Positions 7,546 to 15,639 of a DNA stretch of 64,000 bases are shown piece by piece. The stretch lies in NCBI RefSeq assembly GCF_000092645.1, contig NC_014165.1, positions 3,472,001-3,536,000 of the forward strand. The letters run 5' to 3'. Position 1 is the first letter of the stretch. Each line of letters begins with the position of its first letter. The notes beneath the pieces are model-generated. The model was not told the DNA's origin. It did no database searches and saw nothing but the letters and a program-made list of their open reading frames with translations. The translations under genes were made by a program, and so were the position numbers. This stretch comes from Thermobispora bispora DSM 43833 (GTDB taxonomy: Bacteria > Actinomycetota > Actinomycetes > Streptosporangiales > Streptosporangiaceae).

Positions 7546-9594
7546 TTACTCACCAGTAAAGGTATCTTCCGCCCGGCACAGACCCAGCACGGCCTCGCCG
7601 TACCGGTCGAGCTTCGCCCGCCCGATCCCGGCGATGGCGAGCAGCTCCTCCTCCGACCGCGGCACCCGCTCCGCGATCGCCTGCAGGGTGAGATCGGTGA
7701 AGACGACGTACGCGGGCACCTTGGCCTCCTTGGCGACCTTCGCCCGCCAGGCCTTGAGCCGCGCCAGGAGCTCCTCGTCGTAGTCCGCCGGGCAGGTGAG
7801 GCACCGGCCGAGCTTCTGCTCGGCGGCCTTCACCAGGGTCCGGCCGCAGATCCGGCAGAGCACCGGCCCGGCCTGCCGCGGGCCGCGGGCGAACCGGGCG
7901 GGCCGCTCCTCCCGTACGGCCCGGGCGGACCGGGTGAGGCCGTCGAGGAACCGGGACGGCCGCCGGGAGCGGCGCCCACCGGGCGACCGGGCGAGCGCCC
8001 ACGACAGGTGGAGGTGCTCGCGCGCCCGGGTGATGCCGACGTAGAGCAGGCGGCGCTCCTCCTCGATCTGCTCGGGCGTCTCCGCGTGCACGATCGGGAG
8101 CATCCCCTCGGTGAGCCCGACCAGGAAGACCGCGTCCCACTCCAGGCCCTTGGCCGCGTGGAGCGAGGCGAGCGTCACCCCCTCCACGGACGGGGCGTGC
8201 TGCTCGGCCGCCCGCCGCTCCAGCTCGGCGACGAACTCGGGCAGGCCCGCGCCCTGGACCGCCATGTCCTCGGCGAGCTCGGCGAGCGCCTTGAGCGACT
8301 CCCAGCGCTCCCGTGCCGTCCCACCGGTGGGCGGCTCCGGGGTGAGCCCGATGCCGCCGAGGATCGCGTGCACGGCGGGGGCGAGCGGCTCGGGCTCGGC
8401 CGCCCGGGCCGCGCCGCGCAGCAGCACCATGGCCTGCCGTACCTCGGGGCGTTCGAAGAACCGCTCCAGCCCGTGCAGCACGTACGGCACGCCCGCCTCG
8501 CCGAGCGCCTGCTCGTACGCCTCCGACTGGGCGTTCACCCGGAACAGCACGGCGATCTCCTTCGCCGGCACCCCGCGCTCGATCAGCCGCTTGATGGTGT
8601 GCGCGACCCCGCGCGCCTCGGCGGTCTCGTCGTCGTACTCGGTGAAGACCGGCTCGGGACCGTCCGGCCGCTGGGAGACCAGCTCCATCCGGTGCGGCGA
8701 GCCGGCGATCACCCGGTTGGCGAGCGAGACCACCTGGGGGGTGGACCGGTAGGTGCGGACCAGCCGGATCACGGTGGCCGACGGGAACTCGGCGGAGAAC
8801 CCGGTGAGGTAGTGCGGGGTGGCTCCGGTGAAGGAGTAGATGGTCTGGTTGGGGTCCCCGACCACGCACAGGTCGTCCCGCCCGCCGAGCCAGGCGTCGA
8901 GCAGCAGCTTCTGCAGCGGGTTGACGTCCTGGTACTCGTCGACCACGAAGTAGCGGTACTGCCCGCGGATCCGCGCCGCGACCTCCGGGTGCTCGGCGAT
9001 CATGGCGGCGGTGAGCTCCAGGATCGTCTCGAAGTCGATGAGGTGCCGCTCCCGGCGCCGCTCCTCGTACGCCGCGTAGAGCCGGGCCACCTCCTCCGGG
9101 GGGAGCGGCGGGGTGCGCCGGGCCTTGGCCGCCGCGGCCGGGTAGTCCTCCGGCCCCACCTGGACGACCTTCGCCCACTCGATCTCGGCGGCGAGGTCCT
9201 TGAGCTCGCCGCGGTCCACGCCGCCGCGCACCCCACGGCTGACCTCGGCGAGCAGCGGCAGCTTCGATTCGATCACCTGGGGCATGCGCCCGCCGATCAC
9301 CATCGGCCAGAAGTAGCCGAGCTGGCGCAGCGCGGCCGCGTGGAAGGTGCGGGCCTGCACGCCGGGGGCGCCGAGGGCGCGCAGCCGGTGCCGGAGCTCG
9401 GCCGCCGCCCGGGTGGTGAAGGTCACCGCGAGCACCGACTGCGGCTCGACCACCCCGGTGCGGACCGCGTAGGCGATCCGATGGGTGATCGCGCGCGTCT
9501 TGCCGGTTCCCGCGCCGGCGAGCACGCACACCGGGCCACGGACCGCGAGGGCCACCTCACGCTGCTCGGGATCGAGCCCTTCCAGGATGTCCAC
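7546..9594 (-). CDS. uvrD2: ATP-dependent DNA helicase UvrD2
   Basis: A 682-residue superfamily 1A 3'-5' helicase. The Walker A motif GAGTGKT is at residues 27-33, then TFTTRAAAELR (motif Ia), VVDEYQDVNPLQ (Walker B), VGDPNQTIYSFTGA (motif III), SLHAAKGLEWDAVF (motif V) and YVGITRAREHLHLS (motif VI). The C-terminal part has a four-cysteine zinc-binding segment (CRIC ... CLTC) and an HRDC domain (AYVVFTDLTLQAIAERVPRS ... LLAIAGIGRAKLDRYG). That HRDC plus tetracysteine architecture is specific to actinobacterial UvrD2. The protein unwinds DNA in repair. A GTG start with GGGAG upstream is used. Confidence 0.94.
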   Translation of the reverse strand: MDILEGLDPEQREVALAVRGPVCVLAGAGTGKTRAITHRIAYAVRTGVVEPQSVLAVTFTTRAAAELRHRLRALGAPGVQARTFHAAALRQLGYFWPMVIGGRMPQVIESKLPLLAEVSRGVRGGVDRGELKDLAAEIEWAKVVQVGPEDYPAAAAKARRTPPLPPEEVARLYAAYEERRRERHLIDFETILELTAAMIAEHPEVAARIRGQYRYFVVDEYQDVNPLQKLLLDAWLGGRDDLCVVGDPNQTIYSFTGATPHYLTGFSAEFPSATVIRLVRTYRSTPQVVSLANRVIAGSPHRMELVSQRPDGPEPVFTEYDDETAEARGVAHTIKRLIERGVPAKEIAVLFRVNAQSEAYEQALGEAGVPYVLHGLERFFERPEVRQAMVLLRGAARAAEPEPLAPAVHAILGGIGLTPEPPTGGTARERWESLKALAELAEDMAVQGAGLPEFVAELERRAAEQHAPSVEGVTLASLHAAKGLEWDAVFLVGLTEGMLPIVHAETPEQIEEERRLLYVGITRAREHLHLSWALARSPGGRRSRRPSRFLDGLTRSARAVREERPARFARGPRQAGPVLCRICGRTLVKAAEQKLGRCLTCPADYDEELLARLKAWRAKVAKEAKVPAYVVFTDLTLQAIAERVPRSEEELLAIAGIGRAKLDRYGEAVLGLCRAEDTFTGE

Positions 9595-9709
9595 GGTGTG
9601 CGATCTCCCAACATGCGAGCCGGATCATGTTGCTGGCATCATCCTTCCAGCAGCACGCCGCGTGTGTCCCGTCCAGGGCACGCGAAGGCAACACGGGAGG
9701 AAACGCATC

Positions 9710-10690
9710 GTGAAGAGAGCGGCGCGGACGGCGATCGGCACGGCGGTGCTCGCCGTGGCCACCCTGGCCACACCGGCCGGGGCGAACGCCGCAGTGAATC
9801 AGGGTGCCGCCGGCACGCCCACTCCCTCCGCGCCGGCGGCATCGCCCTCGGCGTCGCCGTCCCCGGCGGCCCAGCAGCCCTCGCCCAGCCCGAGCCCGTC
9901 CCGCAGGGCTTCCGGCATCAAGATGCGCTCGTACGCGTACGGCCGCCACCCTCACCAGCGGATGGACGTCTGGTGGCACCCGACCGGGCGGCCACGGCCG
10001 GCGATCTTCCTCGTCCACGGCGGGTGGTGGTCCGGCGGCAGCCGGCTCGCCCTGACCTCGCTGAGCCGGAGCTACGCCCGGCTGGGCTACACCGTGGTCA
10101 ACGTCGACTACCGGCTCTCCGGGGTGGCGTCGTGGCCGGCCCAGCGGAACGACGTGATCACCGCGATCGAGCTCGTCCGCAAGCACGCCCGCCGGTTCAA
10201 CACCGACGCCAACCGCTACGTGGTGCTCGGCTTCTCCGCCGGTGGGCACATCGCCGCGTCGGTCGGCACGTACGGCAACGGCCGCCCCGGCCTGCGCGGG
10301 GTCGTCGGCATCTCCCCGGTGGTCTCCCCGCTCACCGCCTACTCCGACGGCGAGGACCTGTTCGCCACCGCCCAGCAGCGCCGGCTCCGCGACGCGGCCG
10401 TGCAGCTCGCGGGCGGCTGCACGCCCACCGAGTGCCCGGACACCTGGTCGAGCATGGAACCGGCCTTCCACGCCTCGCCGGGCGACGCGCCGCTGTTCAC
10501 CGCGCACTCGGAGCGCGAGTTCGTGCCGCCGTACCAGAGCGAGCTGCTGAAGCAGGCGCTCGGCGAGGTCGGCGTGCCGATGACCGTGAAGGTCGTCCCG
10601 GGCACCGGGCACAGCTCGGCGGTCTACCGCCACCCCGGGGTCTCCGCGAGCGTGCAGGCGTGGATCGCGGCGCGGCTCGGCCGCCGCTGA
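9710..10690 (+). CDS. Secreted alpha/beta-hydrolase (BD-FAE-like esterase/lipase)
   Basis: A 326-residue exported protein. Residues 1-32 are a signal peptide (VKRAARTAIGTAVLAVATLATPAGANA), followed by a Pro/Ser-rich linker to about residue 75. The catalytic domain then has HGGWWSGGS (oxyanion hole), GFSAGGH (nucleophile elbow, Ser) and GTGHSS (His). CTPTEC holds a likely disulfide. The fold resembles feruloyl-esterase-like and carboxylesterase enzymes of cell-wall or xylan-acting actinomycetes. I chose the GTG at 9710, which has GGGAGG 9 nt upstream; the open frame extends back antisense to uvrD2. The substrate cannot be named. Confidence 0.85.
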   Translation: MKRAARTAIGTAVLAVATLATPAGANAAVNQGAAGTPTPSAPAASPSASPSPAAQQPSPSPSPSRRASGIKMRSYAYGRHPHQRMDVWWHPTGRPRPAIFLVHGGWWSGGSRLALTSLSRSYARLGYTVVNVDYRLSGVASWPAQRNDVITAIELVRKHARRFNTDANRYVVLGFSAGGHIAASVGTYGNGRPGLRGVVGISPVVSPLTAYSDGEDLFATAQQRRLRDAAVQLAGGCTPTECPDTWSSMEPAFHASPGDAPLFTAHSEREFVPPYQSELLKQALGEVGVPMTVKVVPGTGHSSAVYRHPGVSASVQAWIAARLGRR

Positions 10691-11066
10691 ACCCGCCGAG
10701 GGGGCGCACGGTGGCCGGCCCGCCGGCGGGGGCACCGGTGGCCGGCCCCGCCGGCACGCGATCGGCGAATCCTGCCCCGGCGCGCCCGCGGTGAACCGTC
10801 CTCGGGCACGAGCTTCGGTGAACCGGTGAACCGGTGCGCCGGCGCCCGCCGCCGCACCCCGGACCGCCGGCGCCGGCCGCGCACCGGACCGCCTGCGCGA
10901 ACGGTGCACCGGACCACGGTGCCGAGGGCGCCGGACCACCGGCATGCACCGCCGGGCCCCGGGCCCACCGGGCCGCAGTAGGGCCGGCGGGAACAAACGC
11001 CGCGCGGAGATCGGTTGCCTATGACGCCCAGGTGGAGATCCTGCGGCGAGCACAGAAAGGACGACG
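10691..11066. other. Intergenic stretch, GC-rich, no gene seen
   Basis: No convincing gene. It holds imperfect direct repeats, for example two copies of GTGGCCGGCCC...GCCGGC around 10711 and 10738, and GGTGAACCGG repeats near 10815-10830. The promoter of the downstream glutaredoxin gene should lie at its right end. Confidence 0.5.
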
Positions 11067-11315
11067 ATGGCGCTGACCGTCTACACCACGAGCTGGTGTG
11101 GCCCCTGCCGCCGGCTGAAGAGCCAGCTCACCCGGGAGGGCATCCCGTTCGAGGAGATCGACGTCGAGCGTGACCCGAAGGCCGCCGAGTTCGTGATGAG
11201 CGTCAACAACGGGAACCGCGTGGTGCCGACGGTCGTGGCCGACTGCCATGTGATGACCAACCCGTCGATCGCCGAGATCAAGCGGCACCTCGAGGGGGCC
11301 TGCCAGGCCGCCTAG
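11067..11315 (+). CDS. mrx1: Mycoredoxin / glutaredoxin-like protein
   Basis: An 82-residue glutaredoxin-fold protein. The active site TSWCGPCRRLK is at residues 8-18, with TVV (cis-Pro equivalent VVPTVV) and a C-terminal helix. Mycoredoxin-1 normally carries WCGYC; CGPC here is the thioredoxin-like variant. Family members reduce mycothiol mixed disulfides (S-mycothiolated proteins) in the cytoplasm. The ribosome-binding site GAAAGGACG precedes the ATG. Rv3198A, the mycobacterial mycoredoxin, lies next to uvrD2 in the same way, which supports this assignment over a generic thioredoxin. Confidence 0.88.
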   Translation: MALTVYTTSWCGPCRRLKSQLTREGIPFEEIDVERDPKAAEFVMSVNNGNRVVPTVVADCHVMTNPSIAEIKRHLEGACQAA

Positions 11316-11739
11316 CCGGACGCCGGCCCGGTCATCCAAGGCGGCCGGCCGGTCCTCGGGCCCGGTCGGTCCAGGGCGGGCGGCCGAGCCTCGGGCCAAG
11401 TCAGTCCAGGGCGGGCGGCCGAGCGCGGGACCGGACATCGGAGGCGGCCCGCCCATCGCAGGACCGGAGCCTCGCCGCGGCGGTCCATGCCGGACCGGCC
11501 CACCGCGGAGGGGGCCCGCCCGCATCGAGGCGGGAAAGGCCGCCTTGAAGCAGGTGGCCGTCACGCCCCGGAGCAGGTGGCCGTCACCGGCCGGGCCACG
11601 GCGGAGAGGCGCCGGGTCCGGCGTCCCCGCCCCTGCCGGCGGCCGGGCGGCCCGGACCGGTTCCGGTGAGCGGCTCCGCTCCTGCGCTCGCGCGTGCCCT
11701 CCGCCCCTTGCCCACGACGAGGCGCACGGCCACGGCGCG
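11316..11739. other. Intergenic stretch with minisatellite-like repeats, no gene seen
   Basis: It lies between convergent mrx1 and nudC. It holds the 35-bp repeats listed separately, plus a shorter repeat (GCAGGTGGCCGTCAC twice, around 11549-11590). No coding frame with plausible protein sequence was found. Confidence 0.5.
11331..11434. repeat. About three tandem copies of a ~35-bp repeat
   Basis: Units start at 11331, 11365 and 11400 and share GTC-GTCCAGGGCGGGCGGCCGAG with the third part diverged. The first copy is the most degraded. There may be a fourth remnant to about 11467. Confidence 0.6.
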
Positions 11740-12651
11740 CTACCGCCAGGTGCCGGCACCCGGGAGCGGCCCGCCGTACCAGGTCTCGATGAGCCGGCGG
11801 GCGATCGACACCTGGGGCGGCAGGGCGAGCTCGCCCGCGTCGAGCGCGGCGGCGAGCTCCTCGCGGGTGACCCAGCGCGCCTCGGCGATCTCGGCCGGGT
11901 CCGGGTGGAGCTCGGTGGTGACCGCGCGGGCGAAGAAGCCGAGCATGAGGCTGCGCGGGAACGGCCATGGCTGGCTGCCCAGGTAGCGGGGGTCGGTGAC
12001 GGTGATCCCCGCCTCCTCCTTCACCTCGCGGATCACCGCGTGCTCGAGCGACTCGCCCGGCTCGACGAAGCCGGCGAGCACCGACATCCGGCCCTCCGGC
12101 CACGACGGGCCGCGGGCGAGCAGGGCCCGGTCCTCGTCGTCGTGGACGAGCATGATCACCGCGGGGTCGACGCGGGGGAAGTGCTGGCTGCCGTCCTTCG
12201 GGCAGACCCGGACGTGGCCCGCTGCGGTGACGTCGGTCCGGGTGCCGCACCTCGGGCAGTACTCGTGGGTGGCGTGCCACTCCTCCAGGGCGACCGCGTA
12301 GACGAACAGCCCGGCGTCCCGGTCGTCGAGGAGCGCGGCCGCGCGGCGCAGCCCGGTGACCTCCCCGGGCGGGAGCGGCGCCCGCACCGCGAAGTACGCC
12401 ACGCCGTCCTCGTCCACCCCGAGCAGGTACCGCGGCCCGGGCGGGGCCTCCGCGGGCGGCAGCAGCACGAGCGCGGCGCCGTCGCCGTACCGGTGGATCA
12501 GCGTCCTGCCCTCGTGCACGACGAGGACCCGGGTCTTCTCCTCCGCCCACGCCTGCTCCAGCCACCGCTCGTCGTGGCGCAGGGCCGCGGCGCGGTCGAT
12601 CGAGGTCCTGGAGAGCAGCAGGGGTCCGAGCAGGCGGTCCGTGGGTCGCAC
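11740..12651 (-). CDS. nudC: NAD(+) diphosphatase NudC
   Basis: A 303-residue Nudix enzyme that cleaves NADH/NAD+ to NMN(H) and AMP and can remove NAD caps from RNA. The N-terminal domain leads to a zinc-finger-like segment (YCPRCGTRT ... CPKDG; two of the usual four Cys are in CPRC). The Nudix box is GFVEPGESLEHAVIREVKEEAGI, and SQPWPFPRS is the family signature that recognises NADH. The length matches the family. The start is GTG; a GAGGAT hexamer six bases upstream may be a weak leaderless -10. Rv3199c is the syntenic counterpart beside uvrD2. It is divergent from the siderophore operon. Confidence 0.93.
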   Translation of the reverse strand: MRPTDRLLGPLLLSRTSIDRAAALRHDERWLEQAWAEEKTRVLVVHEGRTLIHRYGDGAALVLLPPAEAPPGPRYLLGVDEDGVAYFAVRAPLPPGEVTGLRRAAALLDDRDAGLFVYAVALEEWHATHEYCPRCGTRTDVTAAGHVRVCPKDGSQHFPRVDPAVIMLVHDDEDRALLARGPSWPEGRMSVLAGFVEPGESLEHAVIREVKEEAGITVTDPRYLGSQPWPFPRSLMLGFFARAVTTELHPDPAEIAEARWVTREELAAALDAGELALPPQVSIARRLIETWYGGPLPGAGTWR

Positions 12652-12744
12652 GGCTTCATCCTCGCACGCCCGGCGGCGGGAACACGCGCGAGCCCGGCTG
12701 CGTCACCGCCGCGCAGTGATCTTCCTCCGGTTTACGATTCGTAC

Positions 12745-12763
12745 TTAGGTTCGCCTCACGGAG
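12745..12763 (+). promoter_or_regulatory. Iron box (IdeR/DmdR1-type operator)
   Basis: The 19-bp TTAGGTTCGCCTCACGGAG matches the actinobacterial consensus TTAGGTTAGGCTCACCTAA at 14 of 19 positions by my count. It overlaps the ribosome-binding site of the operon (GGAGGAG at 12760). A possible -10 box TACGAT lies at 12733-12738. Iron-loaded IdeR/DmdR repressor would block transcription when iron is plentiful. Confidence 0.8.
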
Positions 12764-12771
12764 GAGCCTGC

Positions 12772-13980
12772 GTGCGGTTATACCTCACGGCGCTCAACCC
12801 GACCGGGTCGGTGCTCGACGGGTTCCTGCCCGCGGCCGCGGCGCTGGGGTGGGACGTCACGATCCTCACCGACCGGCCCGAACGGTATCCGGAGCACGAG
12901 GCCATCGCGACCGACGTACGCGACCCCAGGGCGATGATCGACACGATCATCGGTCACCACCCGCCCGATGTGATCTTCTCCGACTCCGACCACATCCAGG
13001 CGGAGACCGCGCTCGTCGCCGAGTACTTCGGGCTGCCGGGCAAGGACTGGCGCGCGTGCGCCACCGCGAAGAACAAGTCGCTCATGCGGCGGCGGCTCGC
13101 CGCGGTCGAGCCGGTCCGGTCGGTACGGCTCCCGCCCGGCACGGCCCCGCCGGCGGACCTGCCGTACCCGGTGGTGGTCAAACCGGCGCTGGGCGTGGCG
13201 AGCGAGGACGTGTTCCTCGTCCGGGACGAGGCCGAGCTCGCCGACGCGATCGCCGACATCCGGACCCGGCGGCCGGACGACGTGCTGGTCGCCGAGGAGT
13301 ACCTGGAAGGGCCGCTGTACACGCTCGAGACCCTGGGCGACGGCCACGCCACCTGGATCCTCGGCGGGTTCCGCACCACCCTCGGCCCGCTCCCCCGCTT
13401 CATCGAGGAGCGCCTCGACTGGTCGCCCGAGCGGCCCAGGGGGCACCTGCGCCACCTCGCCACCGCGCTCGCCACGGTCGGCGTCGGCTTCGGCGCGTGC
13501 CACACCGAGTACGTCGCGACCGAGCGGGGACCGAGGATCATCGAGATCAACTACCGGCTGATCGGCGACGACTGCGGGTTCCTCCTCGCCGACCTCCTCG
13601 GCGTGCCGGTCTTCGAGTGGATCCTCCGCGTGCACGCCGGCGAACCGCTCTCCGCGCTCCTCCCCCAGGCCACCACCGGCCCCGGCCGCTCCTTCGCCAC
13701 CCCGCCCGCGCTCCGCCGGGACGGCGTGCACGGCACCGCGCTGAGCCTCGTCGCCGGGGAGTCCGGCGTGATCACCAGCGCCCCTCCGGCCGTGGCCGGC
13801 GAGCGGCGGGGCGACGTGCGGCTCTGGCACCGCCCCCTCCGCGCGGCCGGCGACCGGATCACGGTGACCGGCACCAACCGCGACTACCTCGGGATCGTGC
13901 GCGCGATCGGCCCCGACCGGGCGAGCGTCGACACCGCCCTCGCGTCGTTCTGCGCGGACCACCCTTGGGTGATCGCATGA
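12772..13980 (+). CDS. ATP-grasp ligase of siderophore biosynthesis
   Basis: A 402-residue ATP-grasp enzyme. The N-terminal Rossmann-like part opens VRLYLTALNPTGSVLDGFLPAAAALGWDVTILTD. The ATP-grasp core has PYPVVVKPALGVASEDVFLV (ATP-binding Lys), VLVAEEYLEGPLYTLETLGDG and the metal-binding IIEINYRLIGDDCG. Such enzymes join a carboxylate to an amine through an acyl phosphate. The GTG start has GGAGGAG 5 nt upstream and sits directly behind the iron box. It is first in a four-gene operon and its stop overlaps the next start (ATGA). The role, probably activation or coupling of an amino or citrate building block, is inferred from context. Confidence 0.85.
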   Translation: MRLYLTALNPTGSVLDGFLPAAAALGWDVTILTDRPERYPEHEAIATDVRDPRAMIDTIIGHHPPDVIFSDSDHIQAETALVAEYFGLPGKDWRACATAKNKSLMRRRLAAVEPVRSVRLPPGTAPPADLPYPVVVKPALGVASEDVFLVRDEAELADAIADIRTRRPDDVLVAEEYLEGPLYTLETLGDGHATWILGGFRTTLGPLPRFIEERLDWSPERPRGHLRHLATALATVGVGFGACHTEYVATERGPRIIEINYRLIGDDCGFLLADLLGVPVFEWILRVHAGEPLSALLPQATTGPGRSFATPPALRRDGVHGTALSLVAGESGVITSAPPAVAGERRGDVRLWHRPLRAAGDRITVTGTNRDYLGIVRAIGPDRASVDTALASFCADHPWVIA

Positions 13981-15617
13981 CCGTGGCCGGCGAGCTGGAA
14001 CGGCGCCTCGCCGCCCGCGTGCTGAACACGCTGCTCCGGGAGAACTACGGGTCGATCGCCTCCCGGGTGACCCGGGACCGGCGCGGCCCCGCGCTCGTGC
14101 TCGCCTCGGGCCGGCGGGTACGGCTCGCGCCGGGCTGGCCGTTCCAGGACTTCGCGGTCCGGGAACCCGGCGGGGCGGACCCCGGGGACGGCGGGCCGCC
14201 CGGGCTCGGCGAGGTGCTCCAGACGCTGGCCGCGGTCGCCGACCCGGCCGACGCCCCAGGGGTGGCCGCCTTCGAGCGGGAGTGCCGGGACGCGCTCGCC
14301 GCGATGCGGCTCCACCACGAGCACCGGGACGAGCTGGCCGCCCGGCTCACGGCCGCCGGCGGGCCCGGCCCGGGCCGGGCCACGATCTTCTACGAGACGC
14401 TCGCCGCCACGGTGGACCACCCGCTCTACCCCACCGCGCGCTGCCGCCGCGGGCTCACCGCGGCCGAGCTGCTCGCCTACGCCCCCGAGTTCGCCCCGGA
14501 GTTCGCCCTCACCTGGGCGGCCGTCCCCCGGGAGCGGGTCACGCTCGGCGCGCCCGGCCTGCCACCGTGGTGGCCGGGGTGGGCGGACGTCGGCCTCGAC
14601 CCCGGGCTCGCCCGCGGGCACGTGCTCTTCCCCGTCCACCCGCTCACGTTGCCGCTGGCCGGGCGCATCGCCGGGGTGATCCCCGCGTCCGCGCCGTACC
14701 TGACCGTGCGGCCCACGCTCTCCATGCGCACGGTGGAGGTCGGCCCGCGCACCCACCTGAAGCTGCCTCTGCCCACCAGCACGCTCGGCCTGCGCAACCG
14801 GCGGTCGATCAAACCGGGCACGCTCCGGGACACCGCGCTCGCCGAGTCGCTGCTCCGCGAGGTCCTCGCCCGCGAGCCCGGGCTGCGGGTGGTCCCCGCC
14901 GGGGAGCAGTGCCACGGGCACGCCGGCCACGAGTACCTCGGCTGGCTCGTCCGCGAACTGCCCGAGGGGGAGATCGTCTCCGTCGCCGCCCTCCTCGCCG
15001 AGCTCCCCGGCGGCCGGGGCGGGGAGCGCCGGCTCGTGCTGCACGACCTCGCCGACCGGTTCGCCGGCGGCGACCCCGCGGCGCTGCTCCGCGACTACCT
15101 CGCCGTGCTGCTGGAGTGGAACGTCACCCTCTTCGTCCGGTACGGCATCGCGCTCGAGGCCCACCAGCAGAACCTGGCGCTGGTCTTCGGCGACGGCCCC
15201 ATGCGGCTGCTGGTGAAGGACAACGACGGCCTGCTCGCCTCCCCGGCCCTGCTGCGCGCGGCCGGGCTCCCGGTCCCGGACTTCACCGACGAGCGCATGC
15301 TCACCGACGACCCGCACGCGCTCGCCGACCTCTTCGTCACCATCACCCTCCACCTCGCCGCGATGGCCGTGGCGTACGGCGCGCTGCCGGAGCGCGCGGC
15401 GCCGATGGTCCGGGAGGCGCTCTCGGCCGCGCTCGCCCCGTTCGGCGACGACCCGATGGCCCGGCTGCTGCGCGCCCGCACGCTCGAGGCGGACCGGCTG
15501 GTGGCCAAGTCGATGCTGATCGCCGGCACGCTCGTGGACAAGCGCCGCACCGGCGCCCGGGACGTCAACAAGTACTACGGCACCACCGGCCCCAACTACC
15601 TCCGCTTCCCGTCATGA
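13977..15617 (+). CDS. IucA/IucC-family NIS siderophore synthetase (first copy)
   Basis: A 546-residue NRPS-independent siderophore synthetase. Such enzymes adenylate a carboxylate (citrate, its monoamide or succinate) and condense it with an amine or hydroxylamine. Landmarks are YETLAATVDHPLYPTARCRRG (the ATP-binding motif), FPVHPLTLP, RPTLSMRTVEVG, THLKLPLPTSTLGLRNRRSIKPGT, ALEAHQQNLAL and the FhuF-like C-terminal end (DVNKYYGTTGPNYLRFPS). The usual HPxHPxxKxRxG motif is altered to HPLYPTARCRRG (second His to Tyr, Lys to Arg). Translation is coupled to the ATP-grasp gene. Confidence 0.9.
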   Translation: MTVAGELERRLAARVLNTLLRENYGSIASRVTRDRRGPALVLASGRRVRLAPGWPFQDFAVREPGGADPGDGGPPGLGEVLQTLAAVADPADAPGVAAFERECRDALAAMRLHHEHRDELAARLTAAGGPGPGRATIFYETLAATVDHPLYPTARCRRGLTAAELLAYAPEFAPEFALTWAAVPRERVTLGAPGLPPWWPGWADVGLDPGLARGHVLFPVHPLTLPLAGRIAGVIPASAPYLTVRPTLSMRTVEVGPRTHLKLPLPTSTLGLRNRRSIKPGTLRDTALAESLLREVLAREPGLRVVPAGEQCHGHAGHEYLGWLVRELPEGEIVSVAALLAELPGGRGGERRLVLHDLADRFAGGDPAALLRDYLAVLLEWNVTLFVRYGIALEAHQQNLALVFGDGPMRLLVKDNDGLLASPALLRAAGLPVPDFTDERMLTDDPHALADLFVTITLHLAAMAVAYGALPERAAPMVREALSAALAPFGDDPMARLLRARTLEADRLVAKSMLIAGTLVDKRRTGARDVNKYYGTTGPNYLRFPS

Positions 15618-15639
15618 ACCCCACCCCGAGGGACTCCCG